Part shown: positions 17,020-25,683 of the stretch, in pieces | Numbering within the stretch: the stretch's first letter is position 1 | Layout: the number at the start of each line of letters is the position of its first letter | Assembly: GCF_049739465.1 (NCBI RefSeq) | Contig: NZ_JBMHHY010000001.1 | Coordinates: 186,001-250,000, forward strand | Source: Embleya sp049739465 | Lineage (GTDB): Bacteria > Actinomycetota > Actinomycetes > Streptomycetales > Streptomycetaceae | Direction of reading: 5' to 3' | DNA: 64,000 nucleotides | Position numbers and translations under genes: made by a program | Notes under the pieces: generated by a model | What the model was told of the DNA's origin: nothing | What the model saw: the letters and a program-made list of their open reading frames with translations, nothing else | The model's database searches: none

Positions 17020-17909
17020 AGCGCCGCAACGCAGGACCCCCACCGCCCGACGGCCTGGTCATCGTGGACAAGCCGGCCGGACTCACCTCGCACGACGTGG
17101 TCGGCCGGCTGCGCCGGATCGCGGGCACCCGCCGGGTGGGCCACGCCGGCACGCTGGACCCGATGGCCACCGGCGTGCTGGTGATCGGCATCGAGAAGGC
17201 CACCCGTCTGCTGGGTCATCTCGCGCTCACCGAGAAGGAGTACGAGGGGACCATCCGCCTCGGGCAGCGCACCGTCACCGACGACGCCGAGGGCGAGATC
17301 ACCGAGAGCGGGCCGGCCGGGCAGGTGACCGACGCGGCCATCGCGGCGGGCGTCGCCGAGCTGACCGGGCCGATCCTGCAGGTGCCCTCGAAGGTGTCGG
17401 CGATCAAGATCGACGGCAAGCGCTCCTACTCGCGCGTGCGCGCCGGCGAGGAGTTCGAGCTGGCCGCCCGCCCGGTCACCGTCTCCACGTTCGAGGTACT
17501 CGCCACGCGGCGCGCGGGCGAGCTGATCGACCTGGACGTACGGGTGACCTGTTCGTCCGGCACCTACATCCGCGCGCTGGCCCGGGACCTGGGCGCCGGG
17601 CTCGGCGTCGGCGGTCACCTGACCGCGCTGCGGCGCACCCGGGTGGGGCCGTACGCGCTGGATCGGGCGCACACGCTCGAACAACTGGAGGAGTCCTTCG
17701 GCGTGCTGCCGATCGCCGAGGCGGCCGAGGCGGCCTTCCCGCGCCGCGAGGTCACCGAGGACCAGGCCCGCGCGGTCTCGCACGGCGGCCGGCTGCCGGC
17801 CGACGACAGCGAGGGGCCGGTGGGCGTGTTCGGCCCGGACGGGACCTTCCTGGCCCTGGTGGAGAACCGGCAGGGTGTGGCCCGACCGCTCGCGGTGTTC
17901 GTGGGCTGA
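17016..17909 (+). CDS. truB: tRNA pseudouridine(55) synthase
   Basis: 297-aa TruB that makes pseudouridine 55 in the T loop of tRNAs. The catalytic aspartate is in HAGTLDPMATGVLV; the substrate-binding KEYEGTIRLG and a C-terminal PUA-like region with VALV-type strand are visible. GTG 17016 overlaps the preceding stop (GTGA), with GGGAG 7 nt upstream. It is part of the rbfA-DHH-truB-ribF string. Confidence 0.96.
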   Translation: MKRRNAGPPPPDGLVIVDKPAGLTSHDVVGRLRRIAGTRRVGHAGTLDPMATGVLVIGIEKATRLLGHLALTEKEYEGTIRLGQRTVTDDAEGEITESGPAGQVTDAAIAAGVAELTGPILQVPSKVSAIKIDGKRSYSRVRAGEEFELAARPVTVSTFEVLATRRAGELIDLDVRVTCSSGTYIRALARDLGAGLGVGGHLTALRRTRVGPYALDRAHTLEQLEESFGVLPIAEAAEAAFPRREVTEDQARAVSHGGRLPADDSEGPVGVFGPDGTFLALVENRQGVARPLAVFVG

Positions 17910-18024
17910 GCCCGGGCGCGGCACGCGGGGGTGATCGTCGCCACGGCGGGGTCGCGGTCGAGGGAGCGCCCGTACGTGGGAGGCTGGACCCGCGACACGT
18001 CACGAAGAACGAGGAGCGGTTACG

Positions 18025-18975
18025 GTGCAGCGTTGGCGGGGCTTGGAGGACGTCCCCAGCGATTGGGGACGCTCCGTCGTCACGATCGGGTCCTATGACG
18101 GTGTGCACCGCGGGCACCAGCGGACGATCGGCCGGGCGGTCGAGCTCGGTCGCGAGCGTGGTCTGCCGGTGGTCGTGGTCACGTTCGACCCGCACCCCAG
18201 CGAGGTGGTCCGCCCGGGCAGCCATCCGCCCCTGCTCACGCCGCACCATCGGCGCGCGCAGCTGATGGCGGAACTGGGCGTGGACGCGGTCCTGGTCCTG
18301 CCGTTCACGCTGGAATTCTCCCGACAGAGCGCGGCGGACTTCGTTCGGCAGGTCCTGGTGGACACGCTGCGCGCGGCCGTCGTGGTCGAGGGGCGCAATT
18401 TCCGATTCGGCCACAAGGCGACGGGCAACGTCGCGCTCTTGGAGGAGTTGGGCGTGGCGAACGACTTCACCGTCGTCGAGCCGGAGCTGTTCGTCTCCGG
18501 CGAGGTGACCTTCTCGTCCACGGTGGTCCGGGCCCGGGTCGCCGAGGGCGCGGTCGCGGGCGCGGCCGAACTGCTCGGCCGGCCGCACCGGGTCGAGGGC
18601 GTGGTGGTGCGCGGCGATCAGCGCGGGCGCGAACTCGGCTATCCGACGGCCAATCTGGAGGTGCTCCCGTACACGGCGGTTCCGGCCGACGGGGTGTACG
18701 CGGGTTGGCTGGTGATCGAGGGCGAGCGGCTGCCGGCGGCGATCTCGATCGGGACCAACCCGACCTTCGACGGCACCGAGCGGCGGGTCGAGGCATACGC
18801 CCTTGACCGCACGGATCTGGATCTGTACGGGATGCACGTCGCGGTGGACTTCCTGGAATACCTGCGCGGGACCGAGCGGTTCGACTCGATCGACGGTCTG
18901 CTCGACCAGATGGCGCGTGATGTGAAGCGGGCTCGGGAGCTGATCGACGCGGCGGAGGCCGAGGCCAGGGGCTGA
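18025..18975 (+). CDS. ribF: Bifunctional riboflavin kinase / FAD synthetase
   Basis: 316-aa RibF that makes FMN and then FAD. The N-terminal nucleotidyltransferase domain has GSYDGVHRGHQ (the HxGH-like site) and VVEGRNFRFGHKATG. The C-terminal flavokinase domain has GRELGYPTANLE and IGTNPTFDGTERR. GTG at 18025 follows GAGGAGCG. A perfect 15-bp terminator hairpin 30 bp downstream closes this operon before the ESX locus. Confidence 0.96.
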   Translation: MQRWRGLEDVPSDWGRSVVTIGSYDGVHRGHQRTIGRAVELGRERGLPVVVVTFDPHPSEVVRPGSHPPLLTPHHRRAQLMAELGVDAVLVLPFTLEFSRQSAADFVRQVLVDTLRAAVVVEGRNFRFGHKATGNVALLEELGVANDFTVVEPELFVSGEVTFSSTVVRARVAEGAVAGAAELLGRPHRVEGVVVRGDQRGRELGYPTANLEVLPYTAVPADGVYAGWLVIEGERLPAAISIGTNPTFDGTERRVEAYALDRTDLDLYGMHVAVDFLEYLRGTERFDSIDGLLDQMARDVKRARELIDAAEAEARG

Positions 18976-19005
18976 CGCTGCCGAGTTTTTTTGGACGGAA
19001 CTGCC

Positions 19006-19041
19006 AAGGGCCGCCCCGGAATTGCTTCCGGGGCGGCCCTT
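19006..19041. terminator. Strong bidirectional terminator between ribF and the ESX locus
   Basis: Perfect 15-bp stem: AAGGGCCGCCCCGGA at 19006-19020, a 6-nt loop, and the complement at 19027-19041. It lies between convergent ribF and the EspI-like gene, whose stop is 8 bp away. A T-run (18986-18992) precedes it, consistent with termination of the leftward transcript. Confidence 0.8.
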
Positions 19042-19048
19042 CGGCGGG

Positions 19049-22000
19049 TCAGCCCTGGTGCGGGGGCTGCCAGTCGCCCGGTGGGGGCTGCTGGTAGTAG
19101 GGCTGTTGGGGCTGGGGTTGTTGCGGGTGTTGTGGCTGCTGCGGCTGCGGCTGCGGTTGGTGTGGCTGCTGCGGCTGCTGTGGGTTCGGTTGGTATTGCG
19201 GTGGCTGTTGTTGGTGTTGCTGTTGTTGCTGTTGCTGGGGGTACGGCTGCTGTTGCGGGTAGGGCTGCGGTTGGCCCTGGGCGGGTCCGCCGTAGTACGG
19301 CTGTTGTGGCTGCTGTTGGTATTGCGGCTGCCACTGCTGCTGTTGGTCGGCCGGCTGGGTGCGGTGGAAGTCCTCGGCGACCAGGGCGGCCAGTTCGAAG
19401 TACGCCTCGCGGGTCTTGGGGCGCATCATGTCCAGGTCCAACTCGGCACCCGCGGACAGGTGTTCGTCGAACGGGACGACCACGACCGCGCGGCAGCGGG
19501 TTTCGAAGTGGGCCACGATGTCCTCGGTCTTGACCATCTTGCCGGTCTCCCGGACACCGGAGATCACCGTGATGCTGTTCGCCACCAGGTCGGCGTAGCC
19601 GTGTGCGACCAGCCAGTCGAGGGTGGTGCTCGCGCTGGTCGCGCCGTCCACGCTGGGCGTGCTGATCACGATCAACTGGTGGGCCAGGTCCAGCACTCCG
19701 CGCATCGCGCTGTAGAGCAGGCCGGTGCCCGAGTCGGTCAGGATGATCGGGTATTGCTTGCCCAGCAGGTCGATCACCGAGCGGTAGTCGTCGTCGTTGA
19801 ACGTGGTCGACACCGCCGGGTCCACGTCGTTGGCCAGGATCTCCAGGCCGCTGGAGGACTGTGAGGTGAATCGCCGGATGTCCATGTAACTGTGCACGTG
19901 GGCCATCGAGTTGACCAGGTCGCGGATGGTCGCGCCGGTCTCCCGACGCACCCGGCGGCCGAGCGTGCCGGCGTCCGGGTTGGCGTCGATCGCGATCACC
20001 CGGTCCTGCCGCTCGATGGCCAGGGTGGAACCGAGCGCGGTGGTGGTCGTGGTCTTGCCGACGCCGCCCTTGAGGCTGATCACCGCGATCCGGTAGCAGC
20101 CCAGGACGGGTGTGCGGATCCGGTCCAGGCGTTCGGCCCGACGGGCGTCGGCGGACTTGCCGCCGAGTCGGAAGCGCGGGGTCTGCCGGCGCGGCTGCGG
20201 TTGTTTGCGCAGCAGCCGGTCGCTGGTCAGTTCGACGGCGGCGGTGTAGCCGAGCGGGGCGCCGCCGACGGTACGGGCGGGGGCGCCGCCGTCGGGGGAC
20301 CAGGCCTGCTGCGGCTGGGGGTTGCCCTGGGGCGGGGTGCCCGGGTGGTAGTGCGGGGCGGCCTGGTCGGGTGCGGCCGCGGGCGCCTGGGCCGCGTAGG
20401 GGTTGGCGGGGTCGGCGGGTGCGGGTTGGCCCGGCTGCCCGGGTTGGCCTGCCTGGTGTTGGGGGCCGGGGGCGCCGTGTGGGGGCGTGCCTTGGCGGTA
20501 CGGCTGCTGTGGCTGTGGCTGTGGCTGTGGCTGTGGCTGCGGCTGCGGCTGTGGTTGTGGGTCGTGGGGCTGGGCGGCGGCGGGGGGTTGGCCGTATGGG
20601 TTTTGCGGTGGGGCGGACTGGGCGTAGGGGGGCTGTGGTTGGCCCGCGGGGTCCTGGGGGCCGTACTGGGCCGCCTGCGGGTAGGGCTGTGCAGCGTCCC
20701 GGCCGTAGGGCGGCTGTCCCGGGGCGGCTTGGGGATACGGCTGCCGGCCCTGGTTCGGGTCGGGCTGCTGCTGTGGCTGCGGGTACGGGGCGTGGGCGCC
20801 GTGGGGCGGGGTGCCTTGGGCGTACGGGCCGGGGGCCTGTTGGTACGGGCCGGGGGCCTGGCCGTATGGGGGCGGTCCGGGCTGCTGCTGCTCCGGCGGT
20901 CCGGCCGGGGCGTTGCCGCCGCCGCCGAACGCGCGGCGCATCCACGAACGTTCGCCGCGCTGCTGCGGTGGGGCCGCCGGTCCGCCGCTCGGCGGCGGCA
21001 GCGGGGCTCCGGTGGGCGGCGGTGCGTTGCCGCCCCACGCCTCGCCGGTGCCGGGCGCGGGCGCGCCGGCGGCCCAGGCCGGCGGCGGCATGGGGGAGCC
21101 CTGCGGCGGCGTCATCGGGCGCGGTGGACCGCCGACGGGACCCTGCGGGGGCATGCCGGGCGGTGCGGCCATGTCGTCGGTGATCGGCGGGATCAGCCGG
21201 GTCGCCGGATCGACCGTCGGGGCGCCTTGGGCCTGGCCGGGGTACGGCTGCTGGTGGGCGGCGTCCGGGTATTGGTATTGAGGGGCGTGCTGGGGTGCCT
21301 GGCCCGGTAGTTGTTGCTGCGGGTAGGGCAGCGGGGCGCCCTGAGGTGGGGCGGGTTGCCGGGCGTAGGGCGGGTAGCCGGTGGGGGGCGGTTGGTGGTC
21401 CGCCGGTGGTGTGGGTGCGTGGGGCTGCTGCGGGTGGGCGTCGGCGTCCTGCGGCCGTGCGGCGTCCGGGGCCTGGGACGGTTGGGCGGGCTGCTGCGGG
21501 TCGGCGGCGTGGGCCTCGGGGCGGTGGGCGGCGTAGGGGGCGGCGGGGTCGGCGGTGGGCGGGTAGGGCCCTTGCTCGGGTGCCGGGCGTTGGTCGGCGG
21601 CCGGTGGGTGGGGCTGGTGCTCCGGGGCCGGCGGCGCGGCGGCGGGCCGGGTTGCGTAGCCCTGGTCGGGCCCGGCCTCGGTGGGCTCGGCGTGGGCGGT
21701 TCCGGGGGTCGGTTCGGCGGCCGGAAGCCCGGGGATCGCGGTGCCGCCGGCGGGCGTGGTGGGGACGTCGCGCGGGTCGAACGGGGCGTCCGGGCGGGCG
21801 TCCTGCGGGATGGCCTCGGCGCGGTCGGGGAGCGGCTCGGAGCCACCCGGGTCGCCGGCCGGCGGCTGGGGAGCCGTGGGCGCGGCGCCGTCCGGGTCGG
21901 CGGCCGGTGGGGTTTGCCCGGTCGGCTCCGGGTGGTTCGCATCGCCGTGGGTGGGATCCGGGTGATCCACGGGCCGGTGGTCGGACTCGGCCGTCGGGTC

Positions 22001-23173
22001 GGTGGGCTCTGCGGCGGGGTGTTCCGGGGCCAACGACGACAGCGGTACGACCACGGTCGGGTCGCCCGGCGCGAAGGCCGGTCCGGAACGTTCCGGTTCG
22101 GTGTCGTGCGACTGCCCGACCGGCGGCGTGCCGTACGGGAGCGGGGCCGGCGGCTCGTGCGGGGCGTCCTGCGGCGGTACGACGGCGGTCGGCTCGGCCG
22201 GGGACGGTGTGCCGGGTTGTCCGGTGGTGCTCGGGGCGGCGCCGTACGGGAGCGGGTTCGCAGGCTCTTGTACGGCGTATTGGGGCGGCCCGACGGTCGT
22301 CGGCTCGGCCGGGGACGGCGCGCCCGGGTGCTCGGCGGCGCCTGGGGCGGCGCCGTACGGGAGTGGTGTCGTGGGTTCGGCCGCAGGGGCGCCGAACCCG
22401 GGTGTCTCGGCGGTGGGCGGCGCGCTCGGCTGCCCTGCGGTGCCGGGAGCGGTGCCGTACGGGAGCGGGGCCGTGGGCACGTGTGGGGTGTATTGGGGTG
22501 GTACCGCGGTGGTCGGCTCGGCGGTGGGCGGTGTGCCCGGTTGTCCCGAGGCGCCGGGGGTGGTGCCGGGTGCGGTCGGCGGGGCGTGGTGCGGGGCCGC
22601 GGGGCCCGGCGCGCCGTGGTCGACGCCGTACGGCCGGTCCGGCGGCGCGGGCTCGGCGGTCCGGGGGGCGGTGGCCGGTGGTTGCGGGGTCCGGGGGTCG
22701 GGCAGCCGGGACTCCGGTGCCGGTGGCCGGGGCGCGGACGGCTGGGGCGCGGACGGGTCGCCGGCCGAGGGGGTGCCGAGGCCGGGTGCGTCGGCGGGGC
22801 GGACCGGCGCGCCGGCGGGCGGGCCGTACGGACCCGGCGCGGCTGCGCTGGCCGTACCCGCGGTCGGCGCGCCGGCCGGCGGTGCGCTCGGTCGGGCCGT
22901 GCCGTGGTCGGCTCCGTACGGCAGCGGCGTGGGTTGGTCGGGGAGTCGGGCCGGCGGTACCAGCGTCGCGTCGTCGCTGCCGTAGCGCGGCGCCGGCGGC
23001 ACCCCGTCGCCCGCTCCGGCCAGCGCGGGTACGCCGACGCCGGACGGAGGCGGCGCGGGCGCGCCGCCGTTCTGGTGCGTGTACCACGAGGGCATGGTGA
23101 AGTCGGGTCCCGACCACTCCTCTTCCTCGTCGGTCCCCGGCTCGATGGGTGCGCCGTCCTGCTCGCTGCTCAC
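19049..23173 (-). CDS. ESX-associated EspI-like MinD/ParA ATPase with giant Pro/Gln-rich N-terminus
   Basis: 1374-aa protein. Residues 1-1000 are almost wholly low-complexity Pro/Ala/Gly/Gln sequence rich in PYG and PYA motifs. A MinD/ParA domain follows at about 1020-1285, with deviant Walker A KGGVGKTTTTTALGS, switch-like DANPDAGTLG and DSGTGLLYSAM. A Gln/Pro tail covers about 1290-1374. The domain order resembles mycobacterial EspI, and from memory SCO5717 occupies this place in Streptomyces. GTG at 23173 has AAGGA 7 nt upstream. It ends the leftward eccE operon. A role in regulating or energising secretion is inferred. The run of CTG/TTG-rich DNA at 19.1-19.3 kb is this Gln tail read from the other strand. 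Confidence 0.85.
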   Translation of the reverse strand: MSSEQDGAPIEPGTDEEEEWSGPDFTMPSWYTHQNGGAPAPPPSGVGVPALAGAGDGVPPAPRYGSDDATLVPPARLPDQPTPLPYGADHGTARPSAPPAGAPTAGTASAAAPGPYGPPAGAPVRPADAPGLGTPSAGDPSAPQPSAPRPPAPESRLPDPRTPQPPATAPRTAEPAPPDRPYGVDHGAPGPAAPHHAPPTAPGTTPGASGQPGTPPTAEPTTAVPPQYTPHVPTAPLPYGTAPGTAGQPSAPPTAETPGFGAPAAEPTTPLPYGAAPGAAEHPGAPSPAEPTTVGPPQYAVQEPANPLPYGAAPSTTGQPGTPSPAEPTAVVPPQDAPHEPPAPLPYGTPPVGQSHDTEPERSGPAFAPGDPTVVVPLSSLAPEHPAAEPTDPTAESDHRPVDHPDPTHGDANHPEPTGQTPPAADPDGAAPTAPQPPAGDPGGSEPLPDRAEAIPQDARPDAPFDPRDVPTTPAGGTAIPGLPAAEPTPGTAHAEPTEAGPDQGYATRPAAAPPAPEHQPHPPAADQRPAPEQGPYPPTADPAAPYAAHRPEAHAADPQQPAQPSQAPDAARPQDADAHPQQPHAPTPPADHQPPPTGYPPYARQPAPPQGAPLPYPQQQLPGQAPQHAPQYQYPDAAHQQPYPGQAQGAPTVDPATRLIPPITDDMAAPPGMPPQGPVGGPPRPMTPPQGSPMPPPAWAAGAPAPGTGEAWGGNAPPPTGAPLPPPSGGPAAPPQQRGERSWMRRAFGGGGNAPAGPPEQQQPGPPPYGQAPGPYQQAPGPYAQGTPPHGAHAPYPQPQQQPDPNQGRQPYPQAAPGQPPYGRDAAQPYPQAAQYGPQDPAGQPQPPYAQSAPPQNPYGQPPAAAQPHDPQPQPQPQPQPQPQPQPQQPYRQGTPPHGAPGPQHQAGQPGQPGQPAPADPANPYAAQAPAAAPDQAAPHYHPGTPPQGNPQPQQAWSPDGGAPARTVGGAPLGYTAAVELTSDRLLRKQPQPRRQTPRFRLGGKSADARRAERLDRIRTPVLGCYRIAVISLKGGVGKTTTTTALGSTLAIERQDRVIAIDANPDAGTLGRRVRRETGATIRDLVNSMAHVHSYMDIRRFTSQSSSGLEILANDVDPAVSTTFNDDDYRSVIDLLGKQYPIILTDSGTGLLYSAMRGVLDLAHQLIVISTPSVDGATSASTTLDWLVAHGYADLVANSITVISGVRETGKMVKTEDIVAHFETRCRAVVVVPFDEHLSAGAELDLDMMRPKTREAYFELAALVAEDFHRTQPADQQQQWQPQYQQQPQQPYYGGPAQGQPQPYPQQQPYPQQQQQQQHQQQPPQYQPNPQQPQQPHQPQPQPQQPQHPQQPQPQQPYYQQPPPGDWQPPHQG

Positions 23174-23354
23174 GGTGTGGTCCTTCCGATCGTCCGGAGG
23201 CGGCTCGGCATCGGATCACACGGCGCCGCCGTCCGCCGTACCCCGACCCGGGTCGAGGTTGCCCCCTGCACGAGCCTCACAGCGTAGTCAGCGCTTCCGG
23301 CAGCCGTCGCGGGTCCGTCCACTGTTCATCCGGAGCGGGGCCGCGCGCGCCGGG

Positions 23355-24194
23355 TCAGTCCATCCGGCGCGGCGGCCCGAGCAGGTCGACTTCGGCCCGA
23401 GTGGGCGTCGACATCACGTACTTGCGCGACTTCCTGGTGCTCCACAGGGTCAGTTCGTCGGCCAGCGTGGGCAACGCGGCCTCGTCCTCGCCGGGCAGGG
23501 CCAACACCGACGAGGCCGCCTGGGCCTCGATCGGGGAGACTCGCTGGATGCCGACCAGACCCGCGCCCACGCCGATCCGCTGCCGGGCCTGCGCCGGGTC
23601 CAGGTACGGCAGCAGGGTCAGCGTGCTCTGCCACGCGGCGGGCGCGAGCCGGTTGCGCGGGGGGCGTGCGCCGCAGTCGCGGATGACCAGGACCGGGCTG
23701 CCCGCGGTGGGCCCCTGCGGCCCGAGTCGGCCCACCTGATGCACCGTCACGCACGGCTGCGCGCCGCCCGCGGCCTGGGCCATCGCGGACCACAGTTGCG
23801 GACGGCCGGACTCGATCGCGACCCGCGCGCCGATCGCCGCCGCGCGCAACGCGATGATCTGCACCACATAGGCGCCGCCGACGAACGCGACCTCCAGCGC
23901 CTCGGGTCGGAACAGACCGAGTACCGCCGGGTTGCGCTCGGCGTCGACGCCGATCACCACGCCGTCGTCGCCCACCGGCAGGCCGAGCGCGGGCAACTGA
24001 GCCGTGGTCAGCACATGCCGCTCGTGCCGGGGACCGACCAGGCGGGCCAGGCCCTTGCGCCGTGTGGGCCGCGGTACGGGGGTCCCGGCGCCCGGGGTCG
24101 GATCGGGTGCCGGCGGCATCGGGGCCGGATTGCGGTTGTTGCCGCGCCCGTTGCCGGCCCGGCGCCGGCCGCGTCCCGCGTTGGTCGTGCTCAC
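23355..24194 (-). CDS. ESX-locus conserved protein of unknown function
   Basis: 279-aa soluble-looking protein. The first 50 residues are basic and Pro-rich (AGRGRRRAGNGRG). The rest is an Ala/Leu/Val-rich alpha/beta domain including VGDDGVVIGVDAERNPAVL and FVGGAYVVQIIALRAAAIGA. I do not recognise a catalytic motif. GTG at 24194 is chosen because GGGGAGGATCC lies directly upstream; the longer frame to 24221 lacks such a site. It sits between eccE (40 bp upstream) and the EspI-like ATPase gene, a conserved place in Streptomyces ESX loci, so it probably assists EccE or the ATPase. Confidence 0.72.
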   Translation of the reverse strand: MSTTNAGRGRRRAGNGRGNNRNPAPMPPAPDPTPGAGTPVPRPTRRKGLARLVGPRHERHVLTTAQLPALGLPVGDDGVVIGVDAERNPAVLGLFRPEALEVAFVGGAYVVQIIALRAAAIGARVAIESGRPQLWSAMAQAAGGAQPCVTVHQVGRLGPQGPTAGSPVLVIRDCGARPPRNRLAPAAWQSTLTLLPYLDPAQARQRIGVGAGLVGIQRVSPIEAQAASSVLALPGEDEAALPTLADELTLWSTRKSRKYVMSTPTRAEVDLLGPPRRMD

Positions 24195-24234
24195 TGGTGG
24201 ATCCTCCCCGTACGTGTGCACATGTGACGCTTCG

Positions 24235-25515
24235 TCACGACAGGCCGCCGAGCGGCAGGGTGGCGAGCAGGGCGGGCTGCTGCTCCCAGTCGAGCCGGGT
24301 CAGGCCGATCTTCTCGCTCCGCGCCCGCCGCTCCAACTGCCTTGTCACCTCGCCCAGCTCACTGCCGGACCGGGCGGCGATCCGCACGTGTGCGCGGATC
24401 GCGGTGGTGCCGCCCACGCCATGCGTCGCGGTCAGCGCGAAGGTGGTGGCGATCGCGGGTGTCGCGGTCAGCGCGCCGATCAGGTCGGAGGTATGGCCCT
24501 GGGTCAGCTGCGGCCAGCGGCTGACCCAATACGTGCTGTGCCAACGGTCGTCGCAGCGCCAGGCCCGCCTGGATTCGGTGGTGCGCCGGCCGCCGCGCCC
24601 GTATTGGCGGGTGGTGCGGTTGACACTGCACGACGTGGCCAACGCCTGGATCAGCTCGGCCTCGTCGAGTGCCCGGGCCTCGAAGCCGGCGCCGGTCAGA
24701 TTGCCCGCGAGCTGGTTGACCGCGCGCAACAGCGCCCGCTGGGCGCCCTCCTCGCCACCGCCGCGCGCGGCGACTGCGCCCGCGCACAGCTCGGGTTCGA
24801 AGCGCAGTGCGATCCAGGTCAGCCGCAGTGCCGGTACGTCGTGCAGGCCCTGCTCGACCAGTTGCCGATACGACCGGGTGGCCAGCGCCTCCTCGGGCAG
24901 GTGGGTGGCGGGCGCGGGCTGGGTGTGTTGGACCACCTGTACGGAGGCCAGCGTCACGTCGTCGACCTCGAGCGTGCTCACGATCGCGGGCAGCGGCAAC
25001 GGCCGTTGGGCCCGCGAGGGGCGCAGCGGTTCGTCGCGCGAGGTGACCAGGAGCACGGCGGTGAGGAAGGTGCCGTCCCCGATCAGGCCGATCGAGCGAC
25101 GATCGCGATCGGTGACCGAACTGGTGGTCAGCTGCGGGGCGCACTCCAACACCGGGACCAGGACCGGGTCCGCGTCGTCCGGGACGGCGGGCATCCGGTG
25201 CCGGCGGCGGAAGTCGAAGACGATCGGGAGCCATTGCGCGAGCCAGCGCCCGCGCAGCCGGACGATCGCGGGCAGGATCAGGAGCAACGCGACGGCGCCC
25301 AGGCCGATCAGCGCCACCGGGTTGCCGGCCAGTCCGATGGCGACCAGCACGGCCGCGAGTTGGATCAGCACGATCTGCTGGACCAGCACGCCGCCGATCC
25401 GACCGGCGCGCGGATGTACGCGCGGCACGGCGCGCCGCGGCGGTGCGGGCGAGGTCCCGTCGGGTGTGGGCGGCTGGGTCTGCCGATGCGTGCCTACCGG
25501 CGCGGGTGCGGCCAC
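24235..25515 (-). CDS. eccE: Type VII secretion protein EccE
   Basis: 426-aa EccE, a peripheral component of the ESX membrane complex. Two hydrophobic helices near the N-terminus (about residues 42-85, IVLIQLAAVLVAIGL and ALIGLGAVALLLILPAIV) are followed by a large soluble domain. GTG at 25515 has GGGGGA about 9 nt upstream; the open frame continues far beyond it as antisense to eccB and is not real. It is first gene of the leftward eccE, 279-aa protein, EspI-like unit and diverges from eccB across 168 bp. Confidence 0.88.
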   Translation of the reverse strand: MAAPAPVGTHRQTQPPTPDGTSPAPPRRAVPRVHPRAGRIGGVLVQQIVLIQLAAVLVAIGLAGNPVALIGLGAVALLLILPAIVRLRGRWLAQWLPIVFDFRRRHRMPAVPDDADPVLVPVLECAPQLTTSSVTDRDRRSIGLIGDGTFLTAVLLVTSRDEPLRPSRAQRPLPLPAIVSTLEVDDVTLASVQVVQHTQPAPATHLPEEALATRSYRQLVEQGLHDVPALRLTWIALRFEPELCAGAVAARGGGEEGAQRALLRAVNQLAGNLTGAGFEARALDEAELIQALATSCSVNRTTRQYGRGGRRTTESRRAWRCDDRWHSTYWVSRWPQLTQGHTSDLIGALTATPAIATTFALTATHGVGGTTAIRAHVRIAARSGSELGEVTRQLERRARSEKIGLTRLDWEQQPALLATLPLGGLS

Positions 25516-25586
25516 GTTTGTAGATCCCCCATGCTCACGACTTGTCCCCGTATGCCGTCGCCCGACTGTCACGGCGGGTGCGGCAC

Positions 25587-25596
25587 ACCGTACGGT
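25587..25596. promoter_or_regulatory. Palindrome in the eccE/eccB divergent promoter region
   Basis: ACCGTACGGT is a perfect 10-bp palindrome in the 168-bp spacer (25516-25683) from which eccE and eccB are transcribed in opposite directions. It could be an operator; no regulator gene is adjacent. Confidence 0.35.
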
Positions 25597-25683
25597 ACGG
25601 GCCCGGGGGATTGCCCGCGACCCTGTGGCCGCGTCGGTGATAGAACCTTCAGCCGGAGCGTTCGGTCGATCACGGGGAGAACG

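Noticed and set aside
18639..23219. 1526-codon minus-strand frame in another phase over the EspI-like gene
   Set aside because: Arg/Pro/Thr-rich out-of-frame reading; the other phase contains the MinD ATPase.
24004..25683. Long upstream extension of eccB
   Set aside because: The family start MASRREQLEAY and a ribosome-binding site lie at 25684; the extension is antisense to eccE.
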